From: Tenggerimyces flavus
GTDB taxonomy: Bacteria > Actinomycetota > Actinomycetes > Propionibacteriales > Actinopolymorphaceae
Length of the DNA: 64,000 bases
Assembly: GCF_016907715.1 (NCBI RefSeq)
Contig: NZ_JAFBCM010000001.1
Location: forward strand, 620,001 to 684,000
Direction of reading: 5' to 3'
Notes under the pieces: model-generated
Seen by the model: the letters and a program-made list of their open reading frames with translations, nothing else
What the model was told of the DNA's origin: nothing
Database searches by the model: none
Made by a program: the position numbers and the translations under genes
Shown: piece after piece, positions 40,138 to 49,499 of the stretch
How positions within the stretch are numbered: position 1 is the first letter of the stretch
Layout of the letters: each line of letters begins with the position of its first letter

Positions 40138-40704
40138 ATGGCTGACACCCAGACCGCCCGGACGCTGATGCCGGACTCGATCAACTCCTTCACCGCGCTC
40201 GTGCACGCGGTCGACCCGTCGGACTGGACCGGGTCGACGCCGTGCACCGACTGGTCCGTACGCGACCTGGTCAACCACGTGACCGGCGAGCATCTGTGGG
40301 TGCCGCACCTGCTGGGCGGAGGGACGATCGCGGAGGTGGGATCGCGCTACGACGGCGACGTGCTCGGCTCGGACCCGGTGGCCACCTGGGACGCGGCCGC
40401 TTCGGTATCCGCCAAGGAGTTCGCTGCCGCGTCCGACTCGCAGCCCGTCCACCTGTCGTTCGGGGACACGCCGCTGGGCGAGTACGCCGACCAGATGCTG
40501 ACCGACCTCGTCATCCACGGGTGGGACCTGGCCCGGTCGATCGGGGTGCCGCCTGCTCCCGACCCGGCGGCTGTCGCGCACGTGACCGCGTACCTAGCGG
40601 AGCACGTCGAGGAGTGGCGCGGGTTCGGCTTCAAGGACGCGGTCACGGGGTCGTACGACTCTCCGCTCGACCGGTTGATCGCCCTGTCCGGCCGCCGCCC
40701 CTAG
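40138..40704 (+). CDS. TIGR03086-type metal-binding protein (mycothiol-dependent DinB-like fold)
   Basis: 188-residue DinB/MDMPI-fold protein. The expected metal His residues are in LVNHVTGEH (about residues 45-53) and DLVIHGWDLARS (about 125-136). SDWTGSTPCTDWSVRDLVNH is the hallmark of this actinobacterial family related to maleylpyruvate isomerase. The family is thought to use mycothiol; the substrate is not known. AAGGAGG lies eight bases before the ATG. A dispersed hairpin repeat follows about 95 bp downstream. Confidence 0.87.
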   Translation: MADTQTARTLMPDSINSFTALVHAVDPSDWTGSTPCTDWSVRDLVNHVTGEHLWVPHLLGGGTIAEVGSRYDGDVLGSDPVATWDAAASVSAKEFAAASDSQPVHLSFGDTPLGEYADQMLTDLVIHGWDLARSIGVPPAPDPAAVAHVTAYLAEHVEEWRGFGFKDAVTGSYDSPLDRLIALSGRRP

Positions 40705-40753
40705 AACCTTGCGTAGGTCGGGGGTGCTGGCGGATGGGGAACCGATGCCGCAT

Positions 40754-40831
40754 TACCTGGCGAGTGGGTGCTTGACGCGGGGGATATCCCACGTAGAGCG
40801 GCAAATGATCATGTAAACATGATCATTTGCC
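40754..40831. repeat. TGATCATGT hairpin repeat with conserved 5' flank, copy 1
   Basis: A 32-nt palindrome (40800-40831, arms GGCAAATGATCATGT / ACATGATCATTTGCC, loop AA) is preceded by TACCTGGCG (40754) and CCACGTAGAGCGG. The same flank and hairpin occur at 53112-53169. The 292-bp gap 40705-40996 otherwise holds only this and the PadR operator. Confidence 0.75.
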
Positions 40832-40957
40832 GTCACTGGGGAGTCGCTGGAGAGCCATCCAGGGGAGCACCCGGAGGGCGGCCTGCGCGTCGGCCATGCG
40901 GAGACGCCACTGGGTCGCTCCAGCCGCGGGGCTTGACGGCGGGGTGGCCTGGCGTCC

Positions 40958-40975
40958 ATACTCGCATGCGAGTAT
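40958..40975. promoter_or_regulatory. perfect 18-bp palindrome upstream of padR
   Basis: ATACTCGCATGCGAGTAT, 22 bp before the GTG of the PadR-like gene, followed by a further half-site TCGCGTGCGAGG. Such perfect dyads are characteristic of PadR autoregulation. Confidence 0.65.
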
Positions 40976-40996
40976 TCGCGTGCGAGGAGGCTGTCT

Positions 40997-41602
40997 GTGG
41001 GACGTCGACCGGTCGGGAACCTGCTCGCGTTGGGCATCCTCGCGACGCTCGTCGAGAAGCCGATGCACCCGTACGAGCTCGCGTCGGTGCTGCGCGAACG
41101 CGACAAGGAGCAGGACCTCGCGATCAAGTGGGGCTCGCTCTACCGCGTGATCCAGAACCTCGAGCGGTACGGGTTCATCGAGGCCATCGAGAGCGGGCGG
41201 CAGGGAGCGCGGCCGGAGCGGACCGTGTACCGGATCACCGCGCCCGGTCGCGAGGAGGCGGACTCCTGGGTGCGTGAGCTGCTCGCCTGGCCGACGCCCG
41301 AGCACTCGCGGCTGGAGGCCGGGCTGTCGGTCATGGGCCTGCTCGGGCCGGACGAGATGATCGCGCTGCTCCAGCAGCGGGTCGAGCGGCTGGAGTCGCT
41401 GCAGGCCGCGCAGCGCGCGACGTTCTCGCTGCACAGCCGTACGTTGCCGCGGCTGTTCCTGCTCGAGCGCGAGTACGACCTCGCCGTTCGGGAGACCGAG
41501 CTGGCCTGGACCCGTTCGCTGCTCGGCGAGCTGGTCGACGGGTCGTTCCCGGATCTCGAGGGCTGGCGGGACCATCACCTCTCGAACGGAGCTTCGTCAT
41601 GA
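40997..41602 (+). CDS. PadR-family transcriptional regulator
   Basis: 201 residues. Winged-helix ILATLVEKPMHPYELASVLRE, LAIKWGSLYRVIQNLERYGF and the wing RTVYRITAPGREEADSWVRE. The C-terminal coiled-coil helix pair (about residues 115-185) is of the longer PadR-s2/s1 kind. GTG start with GAGGAGG upstream. It begins a tightly overlapping operon with an alpha/beta hydrolase (ATGA overlap) and an aminoglycoside-phosphotransferase-like gene (GTGA overlap), so the operon is probably autoregulated through the palindrome. Confidence 0.9.
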   Translation: MGRRPVGNLLALGILATLVEKPMHPYELASVLRERDKEQDLAIKWGSLYRVIQNLERYGFIEAIESGRQGARPERTVYRITAPGREEADSWVRELLAWPTPEHSRLEAGLSVMGLLGPDEMIALLQQRVERLESLQAAQRATFSLHSRTLPRLFLLEREYDLAVRETELAWTRSLLGELVDGSFPDLEGWRDHHLSNGASS

Positions 41603-42447
41603 TCACTACCGCACTGTCGGCGACCTCCGCCGATGGAACCTCCTTGGGATATCGCTCGCTCGGGCAGGGGCCGGGGCTCGTGCTGGTGCACGGGAGCGTC
41701 GAGTCGGCTGCCAGCCACGACGAGCTCGCGTCAGCCCTGGCGGACTCGTTCACAGTGACGCTGTACGACCGTCGCGGGCGGGGCGCGAGTGGGCCGTTCG
41801 GATCGTCGCACGGGCTGGGTACGGAGGTCGCGGACCTCGCGGCCGTGCTCGCGGCGACCGGGTCGGAGCTGGTCTTCGGGGTCAGCTCGGGTGGGCTCAT
41901 CGCGCTGGAAGCGGCGCTGTCGTTGCCCTTGCGGAAGGTCGTCGTCTACGAGCCGGCTCTGGTGGACTCCTCGTACGACATGACTTCAGTCGACCGGTAC
42001 TTCGCGCGGCTGGCGGCCGGCGATGTGGTCGGCGCGATGGTGGCGGCGATGAAGGCTGCGCAGCTGGGGCCGCCGGCGCTGAGCCGGCTGCCCGACTTCG
42101 TGCTGCGGCCGCTGGTGCGGCTCGGGATGCGGGCCGAGGAGCGGAGTGCCGCGCCGGGCTCGTTCACGATGCGCCAGGCGGCGCCCACGGTAGCGGGCGA
42201 CTTCCGCCTCGTGCGCGAGGCCGCGGGGCGTGCGTCGCGGTACGCCGAGATCTCGGCTTCGGTGTTGTTGCTCGGTGGCGGGCAGAGCCCGCCGTACCTG
42301 AAGGACGGGCTCGCGACCCTCGAGCGCGTGCTGCCCGTGCGGCAGCGGGTGGAGTTTCCCCGCCTTGGGCACGGCGGGTCGGGCAACGCCGCGCAGCGCG
42401 GTAATCCTTTGACGGTGGCCGGCGCGATGCGTACGTTCCTGGCGTGA
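41599..42447 (+). CDS. alpha/beta hydrolase
   Basis: 282 residues. Oxyanion segment GPGLVLVHGSVESAAS, DRRGRGASG, nucleophile elbow FGVSSGGLIAL, and a His in RLGHGGSGNA. The fold is that of haloperoxidase/esterase-like hydrolases. The start overlaps the padR stop. In resistance operons similar hydrolases inactivate ester or lactone antibiotics, but nothing in the sequence proves a substrate. Confidence 0.85.
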   Translation: MITTALSATSADGTSLGYRSLGQGPGLVLVHGSVESAASHDELASALADSFTVTLYDRRGRGASGPFGSSHGLGTEVADLAAVLAATGSELVFGVSSGGLIALEAALSLPLRKVVVYEPALVDSSYDMTSVDRYFARLAAGDVVGAMVAAMKAAQLGPPALSRLPDFVLRPLVRLGMRAEERSAAPGSFTMRQAAPTVAGDFRLVREAAGRASRYAEISASVLLLGGGQSPPYLKDGLATLERVLPVRQRVEFPRLGHGGSGNAAQRGNPLTVAGAMRTFLA

Positions 42448-43403
42448 TCGGCGACCGGCTGCGCGCTCGTTTCGCCAGCGACGAGGGCGATCCGTCGTTC
42501 CTCGGGATCGGTCATCCGGACGTCGCGGCGCTGATCGCCGAGTTCGCTCCCGGCAGCGAGGCGGTCGAGCTCGGTGGCTGGACGAGTACGAACGTGCACC
42601 TCGTCGGGCCGGGTCAGGTGCTGCGCGTGCATCAGCGCTTCGTCACGCGGTCGCGGCTGGCGGCGGTCCACGATGCCCGGCGGTCGCTGCTCGCGCGTGG
42701 CCTGCTGGTGCCGGAGCCGTTGGCCTTGCTGCGTTGCGGTCAGCGGGTCGCCGAGCTGGAGACGTACGTGCCGCACACCGCGCTGGCTGGCGACGTGGCG
42801 CAGTTCGAAGCCCTCGGCCAGCTCCATCGAGCCAGTCGGGGCATCGCCGTTCCACGACCGGTCGACGCGCAGTACGGCACACCCGCAACCCTGCGGCGGT
42901 ACCTGCTGGACGTGCGCGGCGATGCCGAGACCATGCGCGTCGCCCAATGGGCGTTGGGCATCGTCCGCGAGCTCAGGCGGCAGTGGGTCCCGGCTCGCGA
43001 GCTGCCGACGCACTTTGTGCATGGCGATCTCGTCGGCCCCAACCTCGGTCGGAGCGACGACGGCCGAGCCCTCTACCTCGACTTCGGCTGCGCCGCCGTC
43101 CGCCCGCGCATCCACGACCTCGCCGTCGCGCTGTTCTATCTGGTGGTGGGACCGAACGACGAGGGCCTCGCGCCGGACTTCGACTGGTCCCGCGTGCCGG
43201 AGCTGCTCCAGGCCTACGAGTCAGCTAGCGGCGAGCAGCTGACCGACCTCGAACACCGCGCCCTCACCCCGTACGCAGCGGCCATCCCACTGGCAGTGGC
43301 AGCGCCCGCCGCCTACTTCCCCGACTCGACCTACCTCCGCTACCGCGAACGCCGAGCCGGCATGACCATCGCCGAATGGCTCCTCGCCCACCCGATCAAG
43401 TAG
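42444..43403 (+). CDS. phosphotransferase of the aminoglycoside kinase (APH) superfamily
   Basis: 319 residues with protein-kinase-like fold. The catalytic loop is FVHGDLVGPNLGRS (HxDxxxxN complete) and the metal motif LYLDFGCAA (DFG-like). N-lobe GGWTSTNVHLVGPGQVLRVH with a possible nucleotide contact. Family members phosphorylate antibiotics, homoserine, choline or other small molecules. GTG start overlapping the hydrolase stop by 4 bp. The operon with PadR and a hydrolase hints at detoxification. Confidence 0.85.
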   Translation: MIGDRLRARFASDEGDPSFLGIGHPDVAALIAEFAPGSEAVELGGWTSTNVHLVGPGQVLRVHQRFVTRSRLAAVHDARRSLLARGLLVPEPLALLRCGQRVAELETYVPHTALAGDVAQFEALGQLHRASRGIAVPRPVDAQYGTPATLRRYLLDVRGDAETMRVAQWALGIVRELRRQWVPARELPTHFVHGDLVGPNLGRSDDGRALYLDFGCAAVRPRIHDLAVALFYLVVGPNDEGLAPDFDWSRVPELLQAYESASGEQLTDLEHRALTPYAAAIPLAVAAPAAYFPDSTYLRYRERRAGMTIAEWLLAHPIK

Positions 43404-43415
43404 CCGAGGCGGCGG

Positions 43416-43769
43416 TCAGAGGGATGCGGAGCGGCCGGCTCCCAGGCGGTGCCCCTTCTCCAACGCGGCGCGGGCCTGGACACACATCGCGACGAAGGCT
43501 TCCTCCCTTCTCTGCTTCTCCGTCCTCACCAGATCCCCGCCCGGATCGGCGAACGCGCCCAGCGCGCGCATCACCACGCCCCACTCCGCCAGCGGCAGCG
43601 TGCCCTCGATGTCGGAGACGCCGTCGGCCCGCAGCTCGACGGTCGCGTGGCGCGCTAGGATCGCCGTTCCGGCGAGGGCCAGGGCCTGCAGGCCGGCGTG
43701 GCCGAGGGCAACGGCATCGATGTCCGGCAGCCCGGACGGGAGCAGCTCGTACAGTCGTTTCGATGACAT
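43416..43769 (-). CDS. hypothetical protein
   Basis: 117 residues, MSSKRLYELLPSGLPDIDAV at the N-terminus, helical and mixed-charge, one Cys (AMCVQAR), no signal or membrane segment. The region DIEGTLPLAEWGVVMRALGA may form a helix-turn unit. It resembles no family I can name. Convergent with the phosphotransferase gene (12-bp gap). Confidence 0.55.
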   Translation of the reverse strand: MSSKRLYELLPSGLPDIDAVALGHAGLQALALAGTAILARHATVELRADGVSDIEGTLPLAEWGVVMRALGAFADPGGDLVRTEKQRREEAFVAMCVQARAALEKGHRLGAGRSASL

Positions 43770-43852
43770 GTTCGAACGCTAGCAGCCCACACCGACAACT
43801 CGCCAGGACCCCGCGCGTGCGTTGTGGACAACCGCGATGAATGCTGTACTCC

Positions 43853-44881
43853 GTGCGCGCTCTCGTGAAGGCCAAAGCCGAACCCGGCCTCTGGCTCGAA
43901 GACGTCCCCGTCCCCACACCCCAGGAGGGCGAGGTCCTCATCCAGGTCCTCAAAACCGGACTGTGCGGCACCGACCTGCACATCGTCGCCTGGGACGACT
44001 GGGCCCAACGCAACGTCAAGGCCCCGCTCGTCGTCGGCCACGAGTTCGTCGGCCGGATCGTCCGAACCACCCACGGCGTCGAGGATCTCCGAGAAGGCGA
44101 CATCGTCTCCGGCGAGGGCCACATCGTCTGCGGTCACTGCCGCAACTGCATGGCCGGCCGCCGCCACCTCTGTGCCAACACCGAGGGCATCGGCGTCGCC
44201 AGGAACGGCGCCTTCGCCGAGTACCTCACGCTCCCCGCGACCAACGTCTGGAAACACAAGCCAGACATCGACCTCGAGGTCGCCAGCATCTTCGACCCGT
44301 TCGGCAACGCCGTGCACACCGCGCTCGCGTTCCCCGTCATCGGTGAGGACGTCCTCATCACCGGCGCCGGCCCGATCGGCGTGATGGCCGCCGCCGTGGT
44401 CAAGCACGCCGGCGCGCGGCACGTCGTGATCACCGACGTGAACGAGTACCGCCTCGACCTCGCCCGCAGAGTCGGCGTCACCGCGGCGGTCAACGTCCAA
44501 CAAGAGACGATCCAGGACGTCCAGAAGCACCTCGGCATGAAGGAGGGCTTCGACGTCGGCCTGGAGATGTCCGGCCACCCGACCGCCCTCCCGACCATGG
44601 TCGACAACATGTCGCACGGCGGCCGCATCGCGATGCTCGGCCTGCCCGCGCAGCCGATCAGCATCGACTGGAGCCGCGTCGTCCTGCACATGCTCACGCT
44701 CAAGGGCATCTACGGCCGGGAGATGTACGAGACCTGGTACGCGATGTCGGTCCTCGTCGAGCAGGGCATCGACATCACGCCGGTCATCACGCACCGGTTC
44801 GAGGCGAACGACTACGAGGAGGCGCTCGCCACCGTACGCGAAGGGCAATGCGGCAAGGTGATCATGGACTGGGAGGCCTAG
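43853..44881 (+). CDS. tdh: L-threonine 3-dehydrogenase
   Basis: Zinc-dependent medium-chain dehydrogenase that oxidises L-threonine to 2-amino-3-oxobutyrate. From the GTG at 43853 the protein has 342 residues, and the catalytic Cys falls at position 38 (GLCGTDLHI), as in the E. coli enzyme; an ATG 12 bp earlier is the alternative. GHEFVGRIV carries the zinc His and Glu. The structural zinc Cys cluster is [18 protein letters not shown] motif [11 protein letters not shown]. Followed after 4 bp by kbl, giving the complete threonine-to-glycine pathway. Confidence 0.94.
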   Translation: MRALVKAKAEPGLWLEDVPVPTPQEGEVLIQVLKTGLCGTDLHIVAWDDWAQRNVKAPLVVGHEFVGRIVRTTHGVEDLREGDIVSGEGHIVCGHCRNCMAGRRHLCANTEGIGVARNGAFAEYLTLPATNVWKHKPDIDLEVASIFDPFGNAVHTALAFPVIGEDVLITGAGPIGVMAAAVVKHAGARHVVITDVNEYRLDLARRVGVTAAVNVQQETIQDVQKHLGMKEGFDVGLEMSGHPTALPTMVDNMSHGGRIAMLGLPAQPISIDWSRVVLHMLTLKGIYGREMYETWYAMSVLVEQGIDITPVITHRFEANDYEEALATVREGQCGKVIMDWEA

Positions 44882-44885
44882 GCAG

Positions 44886-46067
44886 ATGTACGGAACGATG
44901 CGCGACCACCTCAAGCAGACGATCGACGAGATCCGCGAAGCCGGCCTCTACAAGGGCGAACGCCACATCTCCACCCCACAAGGCGCAACCGTCGCCGTCG
45001 ACGACAAGAACGTGCTCAATCTCTGCGCCAACAACTACCTCGGCCTCGCCGACCACCCCGAGCTGATCAAGGCGGCGCAAGGCGCGCTTGACACCTGGGG
45101 CTTCGGCATGGCGTCCGTACGGTTCATCTGCGGCACGCAGGAGCTGCACAAGGAGCTCGAAGCCAGGATCTCCAGGTTCCTCGGCACCGAGGACACCATC
45201 CTCTACAGCTCCTGCTTCGACGCCAACACCGGTCTCTTCGAGACCTTGCTCGGCCCAGAGGACGCGATCATCTCCGACGCCCTCAACCACGCGAGCATCA
45301 TCGACGGCGTACGTCTGTGCAAGGCCAAACGCCTCAGGTACGCCAACCGCGACCTGGCCGACCTCGAGAAGCAGCTCCAAGAGGCCAAGGACGCGCGCTT
45401 CCGGCTGATCGCGACCGACGGCGTCTTCTCCATGGACGGCTACCTCGCTCCGCTCCCTGAGATCTGCGACCTCGCCGAGCAGTACGACGCGCTGGTCATG
45501 GTCGACGACTCGCACGCCGTCGGGTTCGTCGGCGAGAACGGACGCGGCACGCCCGAGCTGCACGGCGTCGCCGACAGGATCGACATCGTCACCGGAACTC
45601 TCGGCAAGGCTCTCGGCGGCGCGTCCGGCGGCTACACCAGCGCGAAGGCGGAGATCGTCGAGCTTCTCCGCCAACGTTCCCGCCCGTACCTGTTCTCGAA
45701 CTCCCTCGCCCCCTCCATCGCCGCCGCCTCGATCCGCGCGCTGGATCTCCTCAGCGGGTCCAGCGAGCTGCGCGAACGGCTCCGTGCCAACACCGCGCAC
45801 TTCCGGAATCGCATGCAGGACGAGGGATTCGAGCTCCTCCCCGGCGAACACCCGATCATCCCGGTGATGTTCGGCGACGCGGTGCTCGCTGGGAAGATGG
45901 CCGCGGAGCTGCTCGACCTCGGCCTCTACGTGACCGCGTTCTCCTACCCCGTCGTCCCGCACGGCACCGCGCGCATCCGTACGCAGATGTCCGCGGCCCA
46001 CTCGACGGAAGATCTGGACCGGGCCGCGGACGCGTTCGTCGAAGCCCGCAAGCGCATCGCGGGCTAG
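44886..46067 (+). CDS. kbl: glycine C-acetyltransferase (2-amino-3-ketobutyrate CoA ligase)
   Basis: PLP enzyme cleaving 2-amino-3-oxobutyrate with CoA to glycine and acetyl-CoA. 393 residues. Alpha-oxoamine synthase markers: [57 protein letters not shown], and the PLP lysine in [14 protein letters not shown]. The ATG lies 4 bp after tdh. The stop overlaps the opposing secreted-enzyme gene by 4 bp. Confidence 0.95.
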   Translation: MYGTMRDHLKQTIDEIREAGLYKGERHISTPQGATVAVDDKNVLNLCANNYLGLADHPELIKAAQGALDTWGFGMASVRFICGTQELHKELEARISRFLGTEDTILYSSCFDANTGLFETLLGPEDAIISDALNHASIIDGVRLCKAKRLRYANRDLADLEKQLQEAKDARFRLIATDGVFSMDGYLAPLPEICDLAEQYDALVMVDDSHAVGFVGENGRGTPELHGVADRIDIVTGTLGKALGGASGGYTSAKAEIVELLRQRSRPYLFSNSLAPSIAAASIRALDLLSGSSELRERLRANTAHFRNRMQDEGFELLPGEHPIIPVMFGDAVLAGKMAAELLDLGLYVTAFSYPVVPHGTARIRTQMSAAHSTEDLDRAADAFVEARKRIAG

Positions 46068-47404
46068 GCAGGCGCGAGCAGGTACAGCTTCGCCATCCCC
46101 GGCGCCAGGCTGACGGAGAACGCGCCACCGTTCAGTGGCACCGGCCCGTAGGCGCTCGTCGCGGGGTCGAACAGCGACACCGCGGCGACGCCGGGCTTGA
46201 CCGTCAACGTCACCGAGGCGTTGGCCTTGAACGAACGGTTCGCGACCAGGACCCACCGCCGCGCGTCTCCGCCGAGTTGGCTGAGCTCCCCCATCACGAC
46301 CGGCGTCGTCCCCGCCACCGCGTTCAGCACCGTGGACTGGGCCGACGCGAAGCCGACGGCGCCCAGCGGCAACGGCGACTCCAGAGCGTGGAAGACCTTC
46401 TCGCTCTTCAGGTGCTTGAGCTGCCGGCCGACCGGCTGCAGGTACGTCCGGTTGATGGTGCGCGCGTCGACGTACACCTGCGACTGGCAACCGTCCTTCT
46501 TGATCAGCGCCTCGCCGAACACGAAGTCCGCGTCCCCCGGCGTCCAGTACGTGAAGTACTGAATCCCCTTGCAGCCATAGGCGAGCCCCATGTTGATCTG
46601 CCACGCCAGCTCGGCGAACGTGGGCCGCTTCATGATCCCGTGGTCGACGGACTGGATGTACACCCACGTCGGCAGCCCCGCCGCGAGGCCGGCCTCACGG
46701 ATCCGCTGGTGGTTGGCGAAGAACGTCGGTCGCGTCGTGCCGTCCTTCAGCAGCGGGTAGTGGTCGAACGAGACGAAGGTCGGGTCGACCTGTTCGACGT
46801 ACCGCGAGATGAACTCGCGGTACCGCAGGTCGGCGGCCGGATCGTAGGCCGGCACCAGGTTGAAGTGACTCAGCTTGTCCGGCGCCGCCGCGGCCAGCAC
46901 GTCGGTGATCATCCGGTAGCGCGGATACTCCGTCGGCACGGGCTCGTCGTCGATGCGGAAGCCCGCGAACGCCGGGAACGCCGAGTACTCCTCGAGCACC
47001 GCGCGCAGGTCGTTCTCGAAGCCAGGCTTGGGAACGCACTGGTTGATCCGGTCGTCGACCGGCAGCACGCGCAAGCCGGCCGCCTGCGCGAACGGCAGGA
47101 TCTTCTGGCTCGCGTTCTTCTGGACGACGTCGTTGCCGCCGAGGACGAGGGTGAACCCGGCGTCGGCGATCTCGTCGTACCGCGCCTGCGTGGACTGCCG
47201 CCGCGGCGGCGGCCAGAAGAACCCGATGGGGAACTCGGCGTCGGTCAGGAGGGTCGGCGAGCCCGCCAGCGGAACGACGGCACCCACCCGCGCCGTCGAA
47301 GCGAACGCGGACGCGGGCAGCAGGCTCGCACCTGCCGCACCGGCTGCGATCCCCAGCAGCGTACGCCGACTCAGGGCGCCAGACTTCCTTGTGGGATTGG
47401 TCAT
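46064..47404 (-). CDS. secreted (Tat-type) glycoside-hydrolase-like protein, substrate unknown
   Basis: 446 residues. A Tat signal is plain ([18 protein letters not shown], cleavage near AFA). The mature protein has a TIM-barrel look: [44 protein letters not shown] with a candidate acid, [25 protein letters not shown], then a C-terminal beta-sandwich ([20 protein letters not shown]). This matches uncharacterised actinomycete proteins of glycoside-hydrolase type; I cannot assign a family number. Its ATG overlaps the stop of the upstream beta-propeller gene (ATGA), so the two are made together. Confidence 0.7.
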   Translation of the reverse strand: MTNPTRKSGALSRRTLLGIAAGAAGASLLPASAFASTARVGAVVPLAGSPTLLTDAEFPIGFFWPPPRRQSTQARYDEIADAGFTLVLGGNDVVQKNASQKILPFAQAAGLRVLPVDDRINQCVPKPGFENDLRAVLEEYSAFPAFAGFRIDDEPVPTEYPRYRMITDVLAAAAPDKLSHFNLVPAYDPAADLRYREFISRYVEQVDPTFVSFDHYPLLKDGTTRPTFFANHQRIREAGLAAGLPTWVYIQSVDHGIMKRPTFAELAWQINMGLAYGCKGIQYFTYWTPGDADFVFGEALIKKDGCQSQVYVDARTINRTYLQPVGRQLKHLKSEKVFHALESPLPLGAVGFASAQSTVLNAVAGTTPVVMGELSQLGGDARRWVLVANRSFKANASVTLTVKPGVAAVSLFDPATSAYGPVPLNGGAFSVSLAPGMAKLYLLAPA

Positions 47405-48384
47405 CGGTTGCTCCAGGAGGCACTCGCCGGTGCGGAGGTGAACTGTTGAGTGCCCGTCGAGGCCCACGGGCTCCACTGGCCGCCGCCCAGGTGATATCGC
47501 TCCCAGATCCGGCCATCGGTGCCGAGCGCGAACAGGTTGAGCTTCTCCAGCCCGTGCGTTCCCGCCGCCGGTGCCTCGGTGAACGTCTGGGCGCCGTCGA
47601 ACGTGACCCAGTCGCTCCAGCCGACGCCGAAGCGGTACCAGGTGTGCCAGACCTTGCGGTCGGCGAGATCGACCGCGAACACCTCGAGGTGCTGCTCACC
47701 CCAGGACACCGCCCCTGGACCGGAGTGGAACGTCCGAGTGCCGAGCGCGGCCCACGCGCTCCAGCCACCCGCAGGGAGGGTGTGCCGTTCGTAGATGCGG
47801 TCGTCGGTGCCCTTGACGAACACGTGCAGCCGTTCCGGCGCGTACGCCACGGCGGCGGGTGCCGAGGTGAACGTCTGGGTGTCGCCGGGGAACAGCTGCC
47901 AGTCCGACCAGCCGACACCGAACGTGTAGCGGTTCTGCCGGATCCGGTTGTCCGCGCCTTTGGCGTACATCGCGAAGTGGTCGGTCCCCCACGACACGGG
48001 CGAGGGCGCGGAGCTGAACTCCCCACTCCCCAAGGGTTTCCAGTTGCTCCAGCCGCCGGCAAGCATGCCGTCGTTCACGAACGACCGGTCGTGGATGCGG
48101 CGGTCGGGGCCGAGCACGCCGAGGTGCAGGACGCCGTTGTTGTGCGACGCGACGCCCGCCCCGGACGCGAGCTCGCCACGCAGGCTTTGCCATTGCGTCC
48201 AAGGCGATCCTGACTTCCACCAGCGGTGGTAGAGCTGGTTGTCGGTGCCGCGGGCGAACAGGTCCAGCGTCGGCTCGGCCGTCTTGCGGACCGGCGCGGG
48301 AGGGAACGGAGGCGGGTTAGAGCCAACCGGCTCGTCAGGTGAGTCCAGGCAGATCGGTGCTTGGGCGAGGGCTTCCATGCCCAT
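47401..48384 (-). CDS. beta-propeller lectin-like protein (PLL/DUF346-type repeats)
   Basis: 327 residues built of about six repeats of 45-50 residues, each with a GWSxW motif and a SAPxAVSWG strand (for example GGWSNWKPLG, VGWSDWQLFPG, GGWSAWAALG, VGWSDWVTFDG, GGQWSPWAS). This is the repeat pattern of PLL-like/tachylectin-type sugar-binding propellers. Unexpectedly there is no signal peptide: the N-terminus is MGMEALAQAPICLDSPDEPV followed by Pro-rich linker, and an in-frame stop lies about 30 bp upstream. ATG at 48384 or 48378. Coupled by a 4-bp overlap to the Tat-exported enzyme. Confidence 0.8.
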   Translation of the reverse strand: MGMEALAQAPICLDSPDEPVGSNPPPFPPAPVRKTAEPTLDLFARGTDNQLYHRWWKSGSPWTQWQSLRGELASGAGVASHNNGVLHLGVLGPDRRIHDRSFVNDGMLAGGWSNWKPLGSGEFSSAPSPVSWGTDHFAMYAKGADNRIRQNRYTFGVGWSDWQLFPGDTQTFTSAPAAVAYAPERLHVFVKGTDDRIYERHTLPAGGWSAWAALGTRTFHSGPGAVSWGEQHLEVFAVDLADRKVWHTWYRFGVGWSDWVTFDGAQTFTEAPAAGTHGLEKLNLFALGTDGRIWERYHLGGGQWSPWASTGTQQFTSAPASASWSNR

Positions 48385-48563
48385 GGATGTACATCGTTGT
48401 AGAGATCTCCGTCAAGAACTTCTCACGAATGCGAACTCGCCGTAAATGGTTCACACCTGTGCACGAGCGCCGCCAATCGGCCGAGGGAGGGCGCCTCGAA
48501 CGGGAGGTTGGTCATGCGTTCGGTGGAGGTGGACCCACCACGCGGGCGACGAGCCTGGTGGTC

Positions 48564-49499
48564 ATGGTGAAGACATCGCTGATCCGCTCCGCGGCGGCCG
48601 CCTGGTCCGCCCTCTCCGCACTGCTGGGGGTCGGCTGGGCGACCGGCGTCGTCCCGTTCCCGTTCGGTGCGAACGACCCGCGGCGCGGAGAGGTGGGCAG
48701 CCTGCTCGACAACGCCGAGCCTCTGACGATGGGTCTCGGCACCGCGGGCGTCGGACTGTTCGGACTCGTGCTCGCGTTCGCGCTGGGCCGCTTCCGGCGG
48801 GCGTGGCCGCTTGCTGCCGTGCTGGCCGCCGGGCTGTTCGTCGCCGTTCCGGACATCCGCGTGATCCAGAACTTCGCCTACCTGTTCTTCGGCGTGACGA
48901 AAATGTGGGAGCTCGGGCTCGCGGTCTGCGTGTTCAGCATGGTCGGCGGCGCGCTCTGGGCGTGGGTCGCGATCCGACAGTGCCGCGCCAAGCCGACGGA
49001 CCAGGCCAAGCTCGAGCATTGGCGCGTTCCCGTCACGTACGCGGCCGCCCTGCTCGCGCTGCCGTACCCGATCGTCCGCATCTCCTGGGCGCTCGGCATC
49101 CCGCTCGGCGTCCCGCCGAGCATGCTGGACGCCGACGACCTCGCGCTCCGCCTCGGCGAGACCGGCCTCGGGTTGCTCGCGGTCGGTGGCGGGATCCTCA
49201 CCCTCGGGCTCGTCCGGCCGTGGGGCGAGACGTTCCCGCGCTGGATTCCGTTCGCCGGCGGGCGGCGCGTGCCGGTGTGGTTCGCGGTCGCTCCAGCGAT
49301 CACCGCGGCGCTGATGATCGCGCAATCCGGGCTGCGAGTGACCGCCTGGGCGATCGCGAACGTCGACCCGATCACCGCGACGAACTGGGGCTCCGGTGGC
49401 CCGGGCCTGTTCTTCGTCCCGTGGGCCGTCGCGGTCGCGCTAGCCGCGTATGCCTACTACCGGCACCGCACCTCAGGCGAGATCGACGCGCACGCCTAG
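48564..49499 (+). CDS. multi-pass membrane protein of unknown function
   Basis: 311 residues with about eight hydrophobic helices, for example SALSALLGVGWATGVVPFPF, TAGVGLFGLVLAFALG, WPLAAVLAAGLFVAVP, AVCVFSMVGGALWAWVAI and VPWAVAVALAAYAYYR. No transporter motif is recognised. The ATG at 48564 is preferred because the frame upstream lacks hydrophobicity. The C-terminal 27 bp overlap dinB, which reads the other way. Confidence 0.7.
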   Translation: MVKTSLIRSAAAAWSALSALLGVGWATGVVPFPFGANDPRRGEVGSLLDNAEPLTMGLGTAGVGLFGLVLAFALGRFRRAWPLAAVLAAGLFVAVPDIRVIQNFAYLFFGVTKMWELGLAVCVFSMVGGALWAWVAIRQCRAKPTDQAKLEHWRVPVTYAAALLALPYPIVRISWALGIPLGVPPSMLDADDLALRLGETGLGLLAVGGGILTLGLVRPWGETFPRWIPFAGGRRVPVWFAVAPAITAALMIAQSGLRVTAWAIANVDPITATNWGSGGPGLFFVPWAVAVALAAYAYYRHRTSGEIDAHA

